From CAISIP01 sp031396205 (GTDB lineage: Bacteria > Pseudomonadota > Gammaproteobacteria > Burkholderiales > Burkholderiaceae_C), in assembly GCA_031396205.1 (NCBI GenBank), contig JANNKH010000056.1, positions 1 to 64,000 on the forward strand: 64,000 nt of DNA, in the 5' to 3' direction. Every line of letters begins with the position of its first letter. The first letter of the stretch is position 1. Positions 43,123-51,177 of the stretch are shown here, in pieces. The notes beneath the pieces were generated by a model, which did not search any database, was not told the origin of the DNA, and saw nothing but the letters and a program-made list of their open reading frames with translations. A program made the position numbers and the translations under genes.

Positions 43123-45749
43123 GTGACCACGTTGACCAGGCGCCCGGGCACCACGATCACCTTGCGTACTTTGGCGCCCGGGGCCAGGTTGACGAACACC
43201 GCGCTGTGCAGCGCCGCGTGTTCGATCGCCTGGCGGCTGGCGTTGGCCGGAACCCTTATCGCGCCGCGCAGCTTGCCGTTGATCTGCAACATCAACTCCA
43301 GTTCGTCCTGTTTGAGCGCCGCGGCATCGACCTCGGGCCAAGGTGCGTCAAGCAATTCGCCGTGTTGTCGGGCATAACCCAGCTCGACCCACAGCGACTG
43401 GGCGATATGGGGTGTCACCGGGTACAGCGAACGCAGCAGGATGCTGAAACATTCGCGCAGCGCGACGGTTTCGCCGGTGCCGCCGTCGGATCGGAAGTCC
43501 TCCAGCGCGTTGAGCATCTTCATGGCGCCCGACACCACGGTGTTGTATTGCATGCGCTGGTAGTCGTAGTCCACCTGCCTGAACACGCCATGGATCTCGC
43601 GCCGCAGGTCGGCCGCAGCGCGGCCGAAGACCGTGTTTGGCGCTGCGGCGATCGGCGTGTCCGCCAGCTTGACGCCGAAGTTCCAGACCCGCCGCAGGAA
43701 GCGGTACGAACCTTCCACGGCTGCGTCGTTCCACTCCAGCGTGGCCTCGGGCGGCGCCGTGAACATGGTGTACAGACGCGCGGTGTCGGCACCGTATTTT
43801 TCGATCAGGATCTGCGGATCGACGCCATTGTTCTTGCTCTTGCTCATGGTGCCCACGCCTTCGTAGGTCACCGCGGAACCGTCGCGTCGGAGTTTGGCGC
43901 CGACCACCTTGCCGGCAGCGTCATGGGTGTCGTCCACATCCTGCGGCCAGAAATACTCGATACCGCCGGTGGATTTCTTGCGCGAGTAGATATGGTTGAG
44001 CACCATGCCCTGGGTCAACAGCCGGGTGAACGGCTCGTCGACCGGCAACAGGTCCATGTCGCGCATCACCTTGGTCCAGAAGCGGGCATACAGCAGGTGC
44101 AAGATGGCATGTTCGATGCCGCCGATGTACTGGTCCATCGGCATCCAGTACGCCGCGCCGTCGCCGACCATGGCCTGGTCGTTTTTCGGGTCGCAGTAAC
44201 GCATGTAATACCAGGAGCTGTCGACAAAGGTATCCATCGTGTCGGTCTCGCGCCGCGCCGCCCTGCCGCAGACCGGGCAGGTCACGCCGGCGTGGAAAGC
44301 GGCGTGGGTGTTCAGCGGATTGCCCGAGCCGTCCGGAATGCAGTCGAGCGGCAGCACCACCGGCAGGTCTTTCTCCGGCACCGGCACCGCGCCGTGTTCA
44401 TCGCAATGGATGATGGGAATCGGCGTGCCCCAGTAGCGTTGGCGGCTGACGCCCCAGTCGCGCAGCCGCCAGGTCGTCATCTTCTCGCCCAGGCCGCGCA
44501 CATGCAGCGCATGGGCGATAGTGTCGACGGCCTGCCGATAGCGCAGGCCGCTGAAGCTGTCCGAGTTGATGGTGACGCCGCGCTGCTTGTCGCTGTACCA
44601 GTCCTGCCAGTTGTCGTAGTCGTAGGTGTAGCCGTCAATCAGTACCACTTCGACGATGGCGATGGCGTATTTCTTGGCGAAGATGAAGTCGCGTTCATCA
44701 TGTGCTGGCACGCCCATCACAGCGCCATCGCCATAACCCATCAACACATAGTTGCCGACCCAGATCTCGACCTGCCGCCCGTTCAGCGGATGGGTCACGA
44801 ACAATCCGGTGCGCATGCCCTCTTTCTCGCGCAATGCCAGTTCGGCTTCCGTGGTTCCGCCGCGCTTGCATTCCTCGATGAACGCGGCCAGCGCGGGATT
44901 GCCTGCCGCCGCATGGGTCGCCAGCGGATGCTCGGGTGCCACCGCGCAGAAGGTCACCCCCATGATGGTGTCAACCCGGGTAGTGAACACATACATGCGT
45001 CCGTCGCCAATCAAAATGCCGGTGGCGTCCCGGATGCCATGCGTAAACGCGAAACGCACGCCTTCGCTCTTGCCGATCCAGTTCTCCTGCATCAGCTTGA
45101 CCCGTTCGGGCCAGCCCGGCAGGTGCTGCTGCACCTGGCCCAGCAATTCCTCGGCATAGGCCGTGATCTTGAGGTAGTAGCCCGGAATCTCGCGTTTTTC
45201 AACTGGAGCACCCGTGCGCCAGCCCTTGCCATCGATCACCTGCTCGTTGGCCAGCACGGTCTGGTCCACCGGATCCCAGTTGACGACCTGTGTCTTGCGG
45301 TAGGCGATGCCCTTTTCCAGCATCTTGAGGAACAGCCACTGGTTCCACTTGTAGTAGCTCGGATCGCAGGTGGCTACTTCGCGGCTCCAGTCGATAGCCA
45401 GCCCGAGTGCCTGCATCTGCCGTTTCATGTCGGCGATGTTCTCGTAGGTCCATTTGGCCGGTGGCACGCCGTTCTTCATGGCCGCGTTCTCGGCCGGCAG
45501 GCCGAAGGCATCCCAGCCCATCGGCATGAGCACGTTGTAGCCCTTCATGCGCAGATGCCGGGTGAGCATGTCGTTGATGGTGTAGTTGCGCACATGGCCC
45601 ATGTGCAACTTGCCGCTGGGGTAGGGCAGCATCGAGCAGGCATAGAACTTCTGGCGCGACGCGTCTTCGGTGACACGGTAGGCGTCGCGGCTGTTCCAGT
45701 GCTGCTGGGCGGATTCCTCGACTTCGAGGTGGTTGAATTTGTCGTGCAT
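43119..45749 (-). CDS. leuS: Leucyl-tRNA synthetase
   Basis: 876-residue class I aminoacyl-tRNA synthetase. The HIGH equivalent is HMGH in YPSGKLHMGHVRNYTIND, and the KMSKS equivalent is TMSKSKNNG. An editing (CP1) domain with the threonine-rich region is intact in the middle. ATG 45749 gives MHDKFNHLEVEES, a typical start; the upstream extension in the same frame is Pro/Arg-rich and rejected. Heads leuS-lptE-holA. Confidence 0.98.
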   Translation of the reverse strand: MHDKFNHLEVEESAQQHWNSRDAYRVTEDASRQKFYACSMLPYPSGKLHMGHVRNYTINDMLTRHLRMKGYNVLMPMGWDAFGLPAENAAMKNGVPPAKWTYENIADMKRQMQALGLAIDWSREVATCDPSYYKWNQWLFLKMLEKGIAYRKTQVVNWDPVDQTVLANEQVIDGKGWRTGAPVEKREIPGYYLKITAYAEELLGQVQQHLPGWPERVKLMQENWIGKSEGVRFAFTHGIRDATGILIGDGRMYVFTTRVDTIMGVTFCAVAPEHPLATHAAAGNPALAAFIEECKRGGTTEAELALREKEGMRTGLFVTHPLNGRQVEIWVGNYVLMGYGDGAVMGVPAHDERDFIFAKKYAIAIVEVVLIDGYTYDYDNWQDWYSDKQRGVTINSDSFSGLRYRQAVDTIAHALHVRGLGEKMTTWRLRDWGVSRQRYWGTPIPIIHCDEHGAVPVPEKDLPVVLPLDCIPDGSGNPLNTHAAFHAGVTCPVCGRAARRETDTMDTFVDSSWYYMRYCDPKNDQAMVGDGAAYWMPMDQYIGGIEHAILHLLYARFWTKVMRDMDLLPVDEPFTRLLTQGMVLNHIYSRKKSTGGIEYFWPQDVDDTHDAAGKVVGAKLRRDGSAVTYEGVGTMSKSKNNGVDPQILIEKYGADTARLYTMFTAPPEATLEWNDAAVEGSYRFLRRVWNFGVKLADTPIAAAPNTVFGRAAADLRREIHGVFRQVDYDYQRMQYNTVVSGAMKMLNALEDFRSDGGTGETVALRECFSILLRSLYPVTPHIAQSLWVELGYARQHGELLDAPWPEVDAAALKQDELELMLQINGKLRGAIRVPANASRQAIEHAALHSAVFVNLAPGAKVRKVIVVPGRLVNVVT

Positions 45750-45852
45750 GGGGTCGTCGGGCGGCGCCAATGCCGCTGCGCCTGATTCTAGGTGGTCAGG
45801 CCTGGGCTGCGTCGGTTGGCCCGGCCATCGCTGGCCGAGCCTGCGTTGTGAC

Positions 45853-46278
45853 CTACGGGGCCTTTTTGTCGGGCTCGGCGATGAAGCCGATGCGACCCAG
45901 GCCGGCCTTTTGGGCCACGCCCATGAGGGCCACGATGCGGCCATAGGGCACCAACGTGTCGGCGCGCAGTTGCAGTTCGGTGTCCGGGTTGGCGCTGGCC
46001 AGACGCGCCAATTGATTCTCCAGCTCGGTCTCCGCTACCGGCTTGTCGTTCAGGAATACCTGGCCGGACTTGTCCACGCTCAGCAGTACCGACACCGGCG
46101 CGTTGCCGGCGTTGGCAGCGTCACTGCGCGGCAGGTCGAGCCGGATCGAGCTGGCCAGCAGTGGCGCGGTGATGATGAAAATGACCACCAGCACCAGCAT
46201 CACGTCGATCAGCGGCGTCATGTTGATGTCGCTCATCGGCGTACTGCCGGCGCTGCGCTCGAGTCGTCCGAATGCCAT
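45853..46278 (-). CDS. ExbD/TolR family biopolymer transport protein
   Basis: 141-residue single-pass inner-membrane protein with a periplasmic domain. The membrane helix carries the functional Asp in MTPLIDVMLVLVVIFIITAP. Works with the ExbB-like protein encoded seven bases upstream to convert proton flow into work for TonB- or Tol-type transport. ExbD and TolR are not distinguishable without a search. ATG 46278. Confidence 0.93.
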   Translation of the reverse strand: MAFGRLERSAGSTPMSDINMTPLIDVMLVLVVIFIITAPLLASSIRLDLPRSDAANAGNAPVSVLLSVDKSGQVFLNDKPVAETELENQLARLASANPDTELQLRADTLVPYGRIVALMGVAQKAGLGRIGFIAEPDKKAP

Positions 46279-46285
46279 GGCCTGT

Positions 46286-46948
46286 TCAGCCCCGCGCCGA
46301 TGTTTGCTGCGGTGTGTGCAGCAGTAGCTCGCGCAGGTCGCGCGCAAATCCCTCGAGGTCCGCCTCGATGCGGCCGATCTGGCGGCCCAGCACGTTGTAC
46401 GCGAGCACCGCCGGGATCGCCACGGCCAGTCCGGCCGCCGTCATGATCAGGGCTTCTCCCACCGGACCGGAGATCTTGTCGATGGTGATCTGGCCGGCGT
46501 TGGAGATGGCCAGCAGCGCGTGGTAGATGCCCCAGACGGTCCCCAGCAAGCCCACGAACGGGGCCGTGGCACCCACGGTAGCCAGCAGCACCTGGCCAAA
46601 CTGGAGCTTGTGCAGCACGGCATGCAGCTGCTGGCGCAGCACCCGTGTGAGCTGCTGTGACCGGTCGCCGGCAGTGGCCAATGTTCCGCTGCCCTGAATG
46701 TGGGTCGCCGTGATCAGTGGCACGACCAGGGCTTCTCGGTCGAACGCCTCGGCTTTGCGCTGGCCCTCCTGCAGATCGGCCGACTGCCAGAACGCCAGCG
46801 TGCTGCGACTGACATCGCGGCCGGCACGACGCAGCAGCCAGGATTTCCACAGGATCACGAACCAGCTGCAGATCGACATCAGCAGCAACAACACGACAAC
46901 CAGGTTGCTGACTACGTCGCCGCCGGCCAGGAGTTGCACCAGGCTCAT
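46286..46948 (-). CDS. MotA/TolQ/ExbB proton channel family protein
   Basis: 220-residue inner-membrane protein with three helices: VVSNLVVVLLLLMSICSWFV, LATVGATAPFVGLLGTVWGI, and ALIMTAAGLAVAIPAVLAYN. The last two line the proton path with ExbD. ATG 46948 overlaps the stop of the upstream small ORF in ATGA. An extension to 46978 in frame runs through that ORF region and is not used. Encoded ahead of exbD; which energy-transducing system it serves is not clear. Confidence 0.93.
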   Translation of the reverse strand: MSLVQLLAGGDVVSNLVVVLLLLMSICSWFVILWKSWLLRRAGRDVSRSTLAFWQSADLQEGQRKAEAFDREALVVPLITATHIQGSGTLATAGDRSQQLTRVLRQQLHAVLHKLQFGQVLLATVGATAPFVGLLGTVWGIYHALLAISNAGQITIDKISGPVGEALIMTAAGLAVAIPAVLAYNVLGRQIGRIEADLEGFARDLRELLLHTPQQTSARG

Positions 46949-47064
46949 GAGGCATCTCCCGCGCTTCGCGCTGCGCAATTCGCCCTGCGAACGGCCCTGC
47001 GGCTCATCAGGCTAGCTTCGAGCGCTGCGGTGCTCTGGGCCTGGGGAACGACCCAGTGGCTCAT
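46945..47064 (-). CDS. Repeat-derived upstream ORF coupled to exbB
   Basis: A 39-codon frame, MSHWVVPQAQS...EASLMS, followed by RRAVRRANCAARSAGDAS, whose TGA overlaps the exbB ATG (ATGA). It has the same plan as the ORF before the uracil-DNA glycosylase: a first Met-Ser, a second Leu-Met-Ser about 20 codons later, a RANCA-RS core and a coupled stop. Fourteen bases (GGGCGAATTGCGCA, here 46972-46985 on the minus strand) are identical. Translation is inferred. The sequence between dapB and exbB (46949-47122) is otherwise empty. Confidence 0.45.
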   Translation of the reverse strand: MSHWVVPQAQSTAALEASLMSRRAVRRANCAARSAGDAS

Positions 47065-47122
47065 GGAAGGACGAGCAGTAATTGGCAGGCAGTCGTTCGA
47101 GCGCGATGGCGCCACGACCTGG

Positions 47123-47962
47123 TCATGATGACGCCACCGAGTCGGACTTGTTGAGTCCCAGCACGTCGAACATGTCGAACAGGCCGTTTTTTTGCCCGGC
47201 CAGGAAACGCACGGCCCGCAGGCTTCCCTGGGCATAGGTTTCGCGGCTCGACGACTTGTGCGAGATCTCGATGCGTTCACCGGTGCCGGCGAACAGCACC
47301 GTGTGGTCGCCGACGATGTCGCCGCCGCGAATGGACGCAAAACCGATCGAGGATGGATCGCGCGGACCGGTGACGCCCTGGCGCGCGTAAACCGCACACG
47401 CGTGCAGGTCGCGGCCGGTGGCGCGGGCGATGACCTCGCCCATCTTGAGCGCGGTTCCCGACGGGGCGTCGACCTTGTGGCGGTGGTGGGCTTCGATGAT
47501 TTCGATGTCGTATCCGGTGGCCATGGCCCGGGCCGCGAGTTCCAGCAACTTGAGTGTCACATTGACGCCGACACTCATGTTGGGAGCCATCATGATGGCG
47601 ATATCGCTGGCATACACGGAAATTCGCGCCTTTTCGTCTTCGGTGAAACCGGTGGTGCCGATCACCGCGGCGATACCGAGTGCGTGGCAGACGGCCAGAT
47701 GGGCCAGCGTGCCTTGCGGACGGCTAAAGTCGATCAGCACGTCACAGCCAGCAAGACCCTGCTGCAGGTCGGCTGTTACCAGTATTCCGCTCGGGTGCCC
47801 GGAGAACGCCGCTGCATCCAGTCCGATCGCGGGGCTGGCGGCCATGTCGAGCGCGCCGGCCAGTTCGCAGTCGACGCTGGCACGCACGGTCTCGATCAAC
47901 ATGTGGCCCATGCGGCCGGACGCGCCGGCAATGCAGACCCTGCGCTTGCGCTCGCTTGTCAT
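47123..47962 (-). CDS. dapB: 4-hydroxy-tetrahydrodipicolinate reductase
   Basis: 279-residue NAD(P)H enzyme of lysine and diaminopimelate synthesis. The nucleotide fold GASGRMGHMLIETVRAS opens the protein. The active-site segment EIIEAHHRHKVDAPSGTALK has the catalytic His pair and Lys, and IGFASIRGGDIVGDHTVLF is a signature. The C-terminal FDVLGL is typical. bamE is 14 bases upstream, so the two may be co-transcribed. Confidence 0.97.
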   Translation of the reverse strand: MTSERKRRVCIAGASGRMGHMLIETVRASVDCELAGALDMAASPAIGLDAAAFSGHPSGILVTADLQQGLAGCDVLIDFSRPQGTLAHLAVCHALGIAAVIGTTGFTEDEKARISVYASDIAIMMAPNMSVGVNVTLKLLELAARAMATGYDIEIIEAHHRHKVDAPSGTALKMGEVIARATGRDLHACAVYARQGVTGPRDPSSIGFASIRGGDIVGDHTVLFAGTGERIEISHKSSSRETYAQGSLRAVRFLAGQKNGLFDMFDVLGLNKSDSVASS

Positions 47963-47976
47963 CCGGGTCGTCGGGG

Positions 47977-48525
47977 TCAGGGTTTGGCCGGCTCGAGCGG
48001 CGGGTAGCTGGCAGGTAGCGCCGGACGCACAGGTGTCGGAGTGGCCGTTGTCTCCTGCGTCTTGGCCGTTTGCTGGAACTGCTTGAGCGACTCCTCGCTG
48101 GCCTCGAGCACCGGCACCTTGCTGCCCTTGCGCCCGGAGTCAAGCGAGGCGACGAATTCCGCTTCGGTCGGCATCGGGTCGGCGTCGAATCGCTCGAGCA
48201 CCTCATCCTTGAAAAACACCGTGAGTTTGCGCAATTGCGGCTCCGCGCCCTTGCGCCGGAAGCTAAACACATAGTCCCAACGGTCGACGTGGAACACGCT
48301 TTGCAGCAAGGGTGTGCCGAGCAGGTCACGCACCGATTGCCGTGGCAGGCCCGGCCGCAGCAGGTCCACCTGCTCGCGAGTGATGACATTGCCTTGCACC
48401 ACGTCGATCTGGTACGGGGTCACGATGCTTGCCAGGCGATTGCTGGCGCCGTCGAAGCTCGAGCACGCAGTCAGGCCGACACACAGGGCCAGTACCAGAG
48501 ACTTCAGGGCGGGGGAGACGGGCAT
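47977..48525 (-). CDS. bamE: Outer-membrane protein assembly factor BamE
   Basis: 182-residue lipoprotein of the BAM complex. Lipobox LTAC is at residues 18-21 after a short hydrophobic signal (LKSLVLALCVGLTAC). The SmpA/OmlA domain has YQIDVVQGNVITREQVDLLR, PGLPRQSVRDLLGTPLL and RWDYVFSFRRKG. A Thr/Pro-rich C-terminal tail is extra compared with short E. coli BamE but normal in betaproteobacteria. Divergent from fur, as is standard. Confidence 0.96.
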   Translation of the reverse strand: MPVSPALKSLVLALCVGLTACSSFDGASNRLASIVTPYQIDVVQGNVITREQVDLLRPGLPRQSVRDLLGTPLLQSVFHVDRWDYVFSFRRKGAEPQLRKLTVFFKDEVLERFDADPMPTEAEFVASLDSGRKGSKVPVLEASEESLKQFQQTAKTQETTATPTPVRPALPASYPPLEPAKP

Positions 48526-48541
48526 GGAACAGGGGGGCGAT

Positions 48542-48554
48542 ATGATCGGATCAT
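48542..48554. promoter_or_regulatory. Palindrome in the bamE-fur divergent region
   Basis: ATGATC-G-GATCAT is a perfect 13-base dyad between the bamE start (48525) and fur start (48602). It partly resembles overlapping Fur-type hexamers but is not a full 19-base Fur box. Could be an operator or part of the bamE promoter. Confidence 0.35.
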
Positions 48555-48601
48555 TGTAGCTGCTGTGCCGCCGCCAGCGGGCCAGCCCCCGGAGTACGAA
48601 C

Positions 48602-49054
48602 ATGGCCATGGCCAACATTGATGAACTCAAGAGCACCGGGCTCAAGGCCACGCTGCCACGCCTGAAGATCCTTGAAATATTCCAGAAGGGTGATCAGCGC
48701 CACATGACGGCGGAAGACGTGTACCGCGCATTGCTGGAAGACCATTCCGACGTCGGGCTGGCGACGGTCTACCGGGTGCTGACCCAGTTCGAGCAAGCCG
48801 GTATCCTGAGTCGTAGCCATTTTGAGAGCGGCAAGGCGGTTTACGAACTCAACGAAGGCCAGCACCACGACCATCTTGTCTGTCTCGATTGTGGGCGTGT
48901 CGAGGAGTTCTACGACTCGGAAATCGAAAAGCGCCAGCATGCGGTGGCCAAGTCCAAGGGTTTCGTGATTGCGGACCACGCGCTCAGCCTGTACGCCAAC
49001 TGCAGCAAGGAAGAATGCCCGAACCGGCCACCCGTTGGTCGCACTGGCAATTGA
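48602..49054 (+). CDS. fur: Ferric uptake regulator Fur
   Basis: 150-residue iron-responsive repressor. The winged helix has GLKATLPRLKILEIFQKGDQ and LATVYRVLTQFEQAGILSR; the metal and dimer domain has FESGKAVYELNEGQHHDHLV, CLDCGRVEEF and the last cysteine in CSKEECPNRP. Met 48602 follows CCCGGAG; an alternative Met is at 48608. Expected to sense Fe(II) and possibly its own level through the upstream palindrome. Confidence 0.97.
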   Translation: MAMANIDELKSTGLKATLPRLKILEIFQKGDQRHMTAEDVYRALLEDHSDVGLATVYRVLTQFEQAGILSRSHFESGKAVYELNEGQHHDHLVCLDCGRVEEFYDSEIEKRQHAVAKSKGFVIADHALSLYANCSKEECPNRPPVGRTGN

Positions 49055-49066
49055 CACGGCCGGGCG

Positions 49067-50035
49067 TCAACCGCCAGAGCGGGTCGGCTGCTTGAGGTCC
49101 ATCGCCTTGCGGTGGCGTTCGACGAATTCCTGATAAGTGTCGATGCCCCGCAATTTCAGGATCGTGCTGCGCACGGCCGCTTCGACCAGCACCGCAATAT
49201 TGCGTCCGGCCACCACCTGCACCACCACCTTGAGCACTGGAATGCCCAGCACGTCCTGGGTCAGCGGTTCATAGGGAATGCGTTCGTATTCGCGCTCCAG
49301 TGTCTCACGGCGAACCAGGTGCACGATGAGCTTGAGGCGGATCTTGCGCCGCACCGCGGTCTCACCAAAAATGGCACGGATGTCGAGCAAACCGATGCCG
49401 CGCACTTCGAGCAGGTTTTGCAGCAGGTCGGGGCAGCGCCCTTCGATCGTTGTCTGGTTGATGCGGTACAGGTCGACCGCGTCGTCGGCCACCAGCCCGT
49501 TGCCGCGTGAGATCAATTCCAGGCCAAGCTCGCTCTTGCCCAGTCCGGATTCACCGGTTATCAGCACACCCAGACCCAGGATGTCCATCAAGACACCGTG
49601 CATCGAGGCGCGTTCGGCAAAGTGCTTGGACAGATAGGCACGCAACACGTCGATCACGAAGGCCGATGATGCCTGGGTTGCGAACATCGGAATTTGCGCC
49701 CGTTCACACAGAGACAACAAGGCATCCGGCGGCTCCTGGCCATCGGCCAGCACCAGGGCCGGCGGCTCCAATGTGACGATGCGCGATATCCGGCGCGCAC
49801 AGTCTTCCTGGGTGGCGTTGGTCAGGTAGGCGATCTCGCGTTCGCCCAAAATCTGGACCCGGTACGGGTGGATGTAGTTCAAGTAGCCCACCAGGTCGGC
49901 CCCTGAGCTGGCGGCCTGAACGGCGACTTCGTCGAAACGCCGTTCAGAAGCGCCCAGACCGGCGACCCACTGCCACTTCAGGTAGGCGCGGAACTCCTCG
50001 AACAGGACATCGGCGCTGACGACGGTGGGCTTCAC
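49067..50035 (-). CDS. hprK: HPr kinase/phosphorylase
   Basis: 322-residue bifunctional enzyme that phosphorylates and dephosphorylates HPr at a serine. Walker A is GESGLGKSELGLELI near residue 155, and the signature EVRGIGLLDIRAIFGETAVR follows. An N-terminal MurF-like domain precedes. In betaproteobacteria it works with the PTS-Ntr proteins; ptsN is next on the same strand 23 bases upstream. Confidence 0.97.
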   Translation of the reverse strand: MKPTVVSADVLFEEFRAYLKWQWVAGLGASERRFDEVAVQAASSGADLVGYLNYIHPYRVQILGEREIAYLTNATQEDCARRISRIVTLEPPALVLADGQEPPDALLSLCERAQIPMFATQASSAFVIDVLRAYLSKHFAERASMHGVLMDILGLGVLITGESGLGKSELGLELISRGNGLVADDAVDLYRINQTTIEGRCPDLLQNLLEVRGIGLLDIRAIFGETAVRRKIRLKLIVHLVRRETLEREYERIPYEPLTQDVLGIPVLKVVVQVVAGRNIAVLVEAAVRSTILKLRGIDTYQEFVERHRKAMDLKQPTRSGG

Positions 50036-50058
50036 GGCGAATCAGGCCGGCGGCTCGC

Positions 50059-50526
50059 TCAGGCCAGCTGTGCCGATTGCCACTGCGTAATCAAGCCATG
50101 CAATTGGGCTGCGTCGATGCAGTTACTCATCTTCTCGCGCAAATCCGCGTCGCTGAGCAATTCCGCTATTTCCGACAGTATCTCCAGGTGCTTCTGGGTC
50201 GCCGCCTCCGGCACCAGCAGGAAGATCAGCAGTTTGACCGCCTGGTCATCCGGCGCATCAAATCCAATGGCGGTTTCCATCTGAAACACCGCCGCCATGG
50301 GCGCCTTCAGGCCCTTGATGCGCCCGTGGGGGATGGCCACGCCATGTCCCAGGCCGGTGGAGCCCAGGCGCTCGCGCGAAAACAAGCTGTCGGTTACCAG
50401 GGCGCGGCTCAGGCCATGCAGACTTTCGAATAACAAGCCAGCCTCTTCGAAGACGCGCTTTTTGCTAGTGGCATCAACACGCACAAGTACTTGTGCTGGA
50501 GGCAGGATGGACGCAAGTCGATTCAT
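50059..50526 (-). CDS. ptsN: PTS-Ntr EIIA component (PtsN)
   Basis: 155-residue EIIA-type phosphocarrier. His67 in GVAIPHGR is the phosphorylated residue. SLFSRERLGSTGLGHGVAIP and FLLVPEAATQKHLEILSEIA are family features. It regulates processes such as potassium transport and nitrogen or carbon status rather than sugar uptake. ATG 50526 fits the family start MNRLASILPP; a start at 50547 is possible. Between hpf and hprK. Confidence 0.95.
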   Translation of the reverse strand: MNRLASILPPAQVLVRVDATSKKRVFEEAGLLFESLHGLSRALVTDSLFSRERLGSTGLGHGVAIPHGRIKGLKAPMAAVFQMETAIGFDAPDDQAVKLLIFLLVPEAATQKHLEILSEIAELLSDADLREKMSNCIDAAQLHGLITQWQSAQLA

Positions 50527-50548
50527 GATGGGATGCAGATTATGCACA

Positions 50549-50576
50549 CAAAAAAAACCGCCCGGCTGGCGGGCGG
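50549..50576 (-). terminator. Rho-independent terminator after hpf
   Basis: On the minus strand CCGCCCG and CGGGCGG pair around a five-base loop and are followed by a run of about eight Ts, just after the hpf stop (50603). Lies between hpf and ptsN, so those genes may not be one transcript. Confidence 0.85.
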
Positions 50577-50602
50577 CAGATGTCGCCTGGAACGGGACAA
50601 CC

Positions 50603-50932
50603 TTACATCAAGCGCTTGGGCGCCTCGTGGTGGTGATCCTGCAGGCGATCCTTGTGGCGCGCGACCTGGCGATCGAGCTTGTCGACCAGGTCGTCAACAG
50701 CGGCATACAGGTCGGAATGGGAACTCTCCGCGAACATGTCGTTGCCCTTGACATGGATATTGCACTCGGCGCGCTGCCTTCGTTCCTTTTCCTTGAGTTT
50801 CTCCACGATGAGTATTACCTTGACATCCACAACCTGGTCAAAGTGACGGGTAATTCGATCGAGCTTGGTCGTTACATAGTTGCGCAGGGCCGGTGTGACT
50901 TCGAGATGATGACCGCTGATCGTCAAGTTCAT
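50603..50932 (-). CDS. hpf: Ribosome hibernation-promoting factor, short form
   Basis: 109-codon small protein of the HPF/RaiA family that binds the 30S subunit and forms or stabilises inactive ribosomes. MNLTISGHHLEVTPALRNYV and VKVILIVEKLKEKE are typical; it lacks the long C-terminal domain. ATG 50932 follows AGGAGGAT, a near-perfect ribosome-binding site. Monocistronic by its terminator. Confidence 0.95.
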   Translation of the reverse strand: MNLTISGHHLEVTPALRNYVTTKLDRITRHFDQVVDVKVILIVEKLKEKERRQRAECNIHVKGNDMFAESSHSDLYAAVDDLVDKLDRQVARHKDRLQDHHHEAPKRLM

Positions 50933-51177
50933 GGATATCCTCCTGTATCGCTCGCCGTTGAAATGGCGTGGCCGTCCTGACCACGCCGCAAGGCAGTCCA
51001 TCCGGCAAACCGGGGTTTCCTGCCAGTCGATTCACTATGCCCGCGAAAGGCGCCAAAAGCAACCCCAATTGCCAAAGGGAATGGGACTTGTTGCCGTCGC
51101 GCGCGATGGGCCTGCCCGCGCACGGGCGGGTCGCGCAGTGCATGCAATAGACTGTTGCCTCGTTACAAGATGTTTTC

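Noticed and set aside
43206..45785. 859-codon open frame antisense to leuS
   Set aside because: Shadow of a clear leucyl-tRNA synthetase; no recognisable domain.
50933..51177. Sigma-54 promoter upstream of hpf
   Set aside because: Partial GG and GC elements were found but none with the correct spacing.
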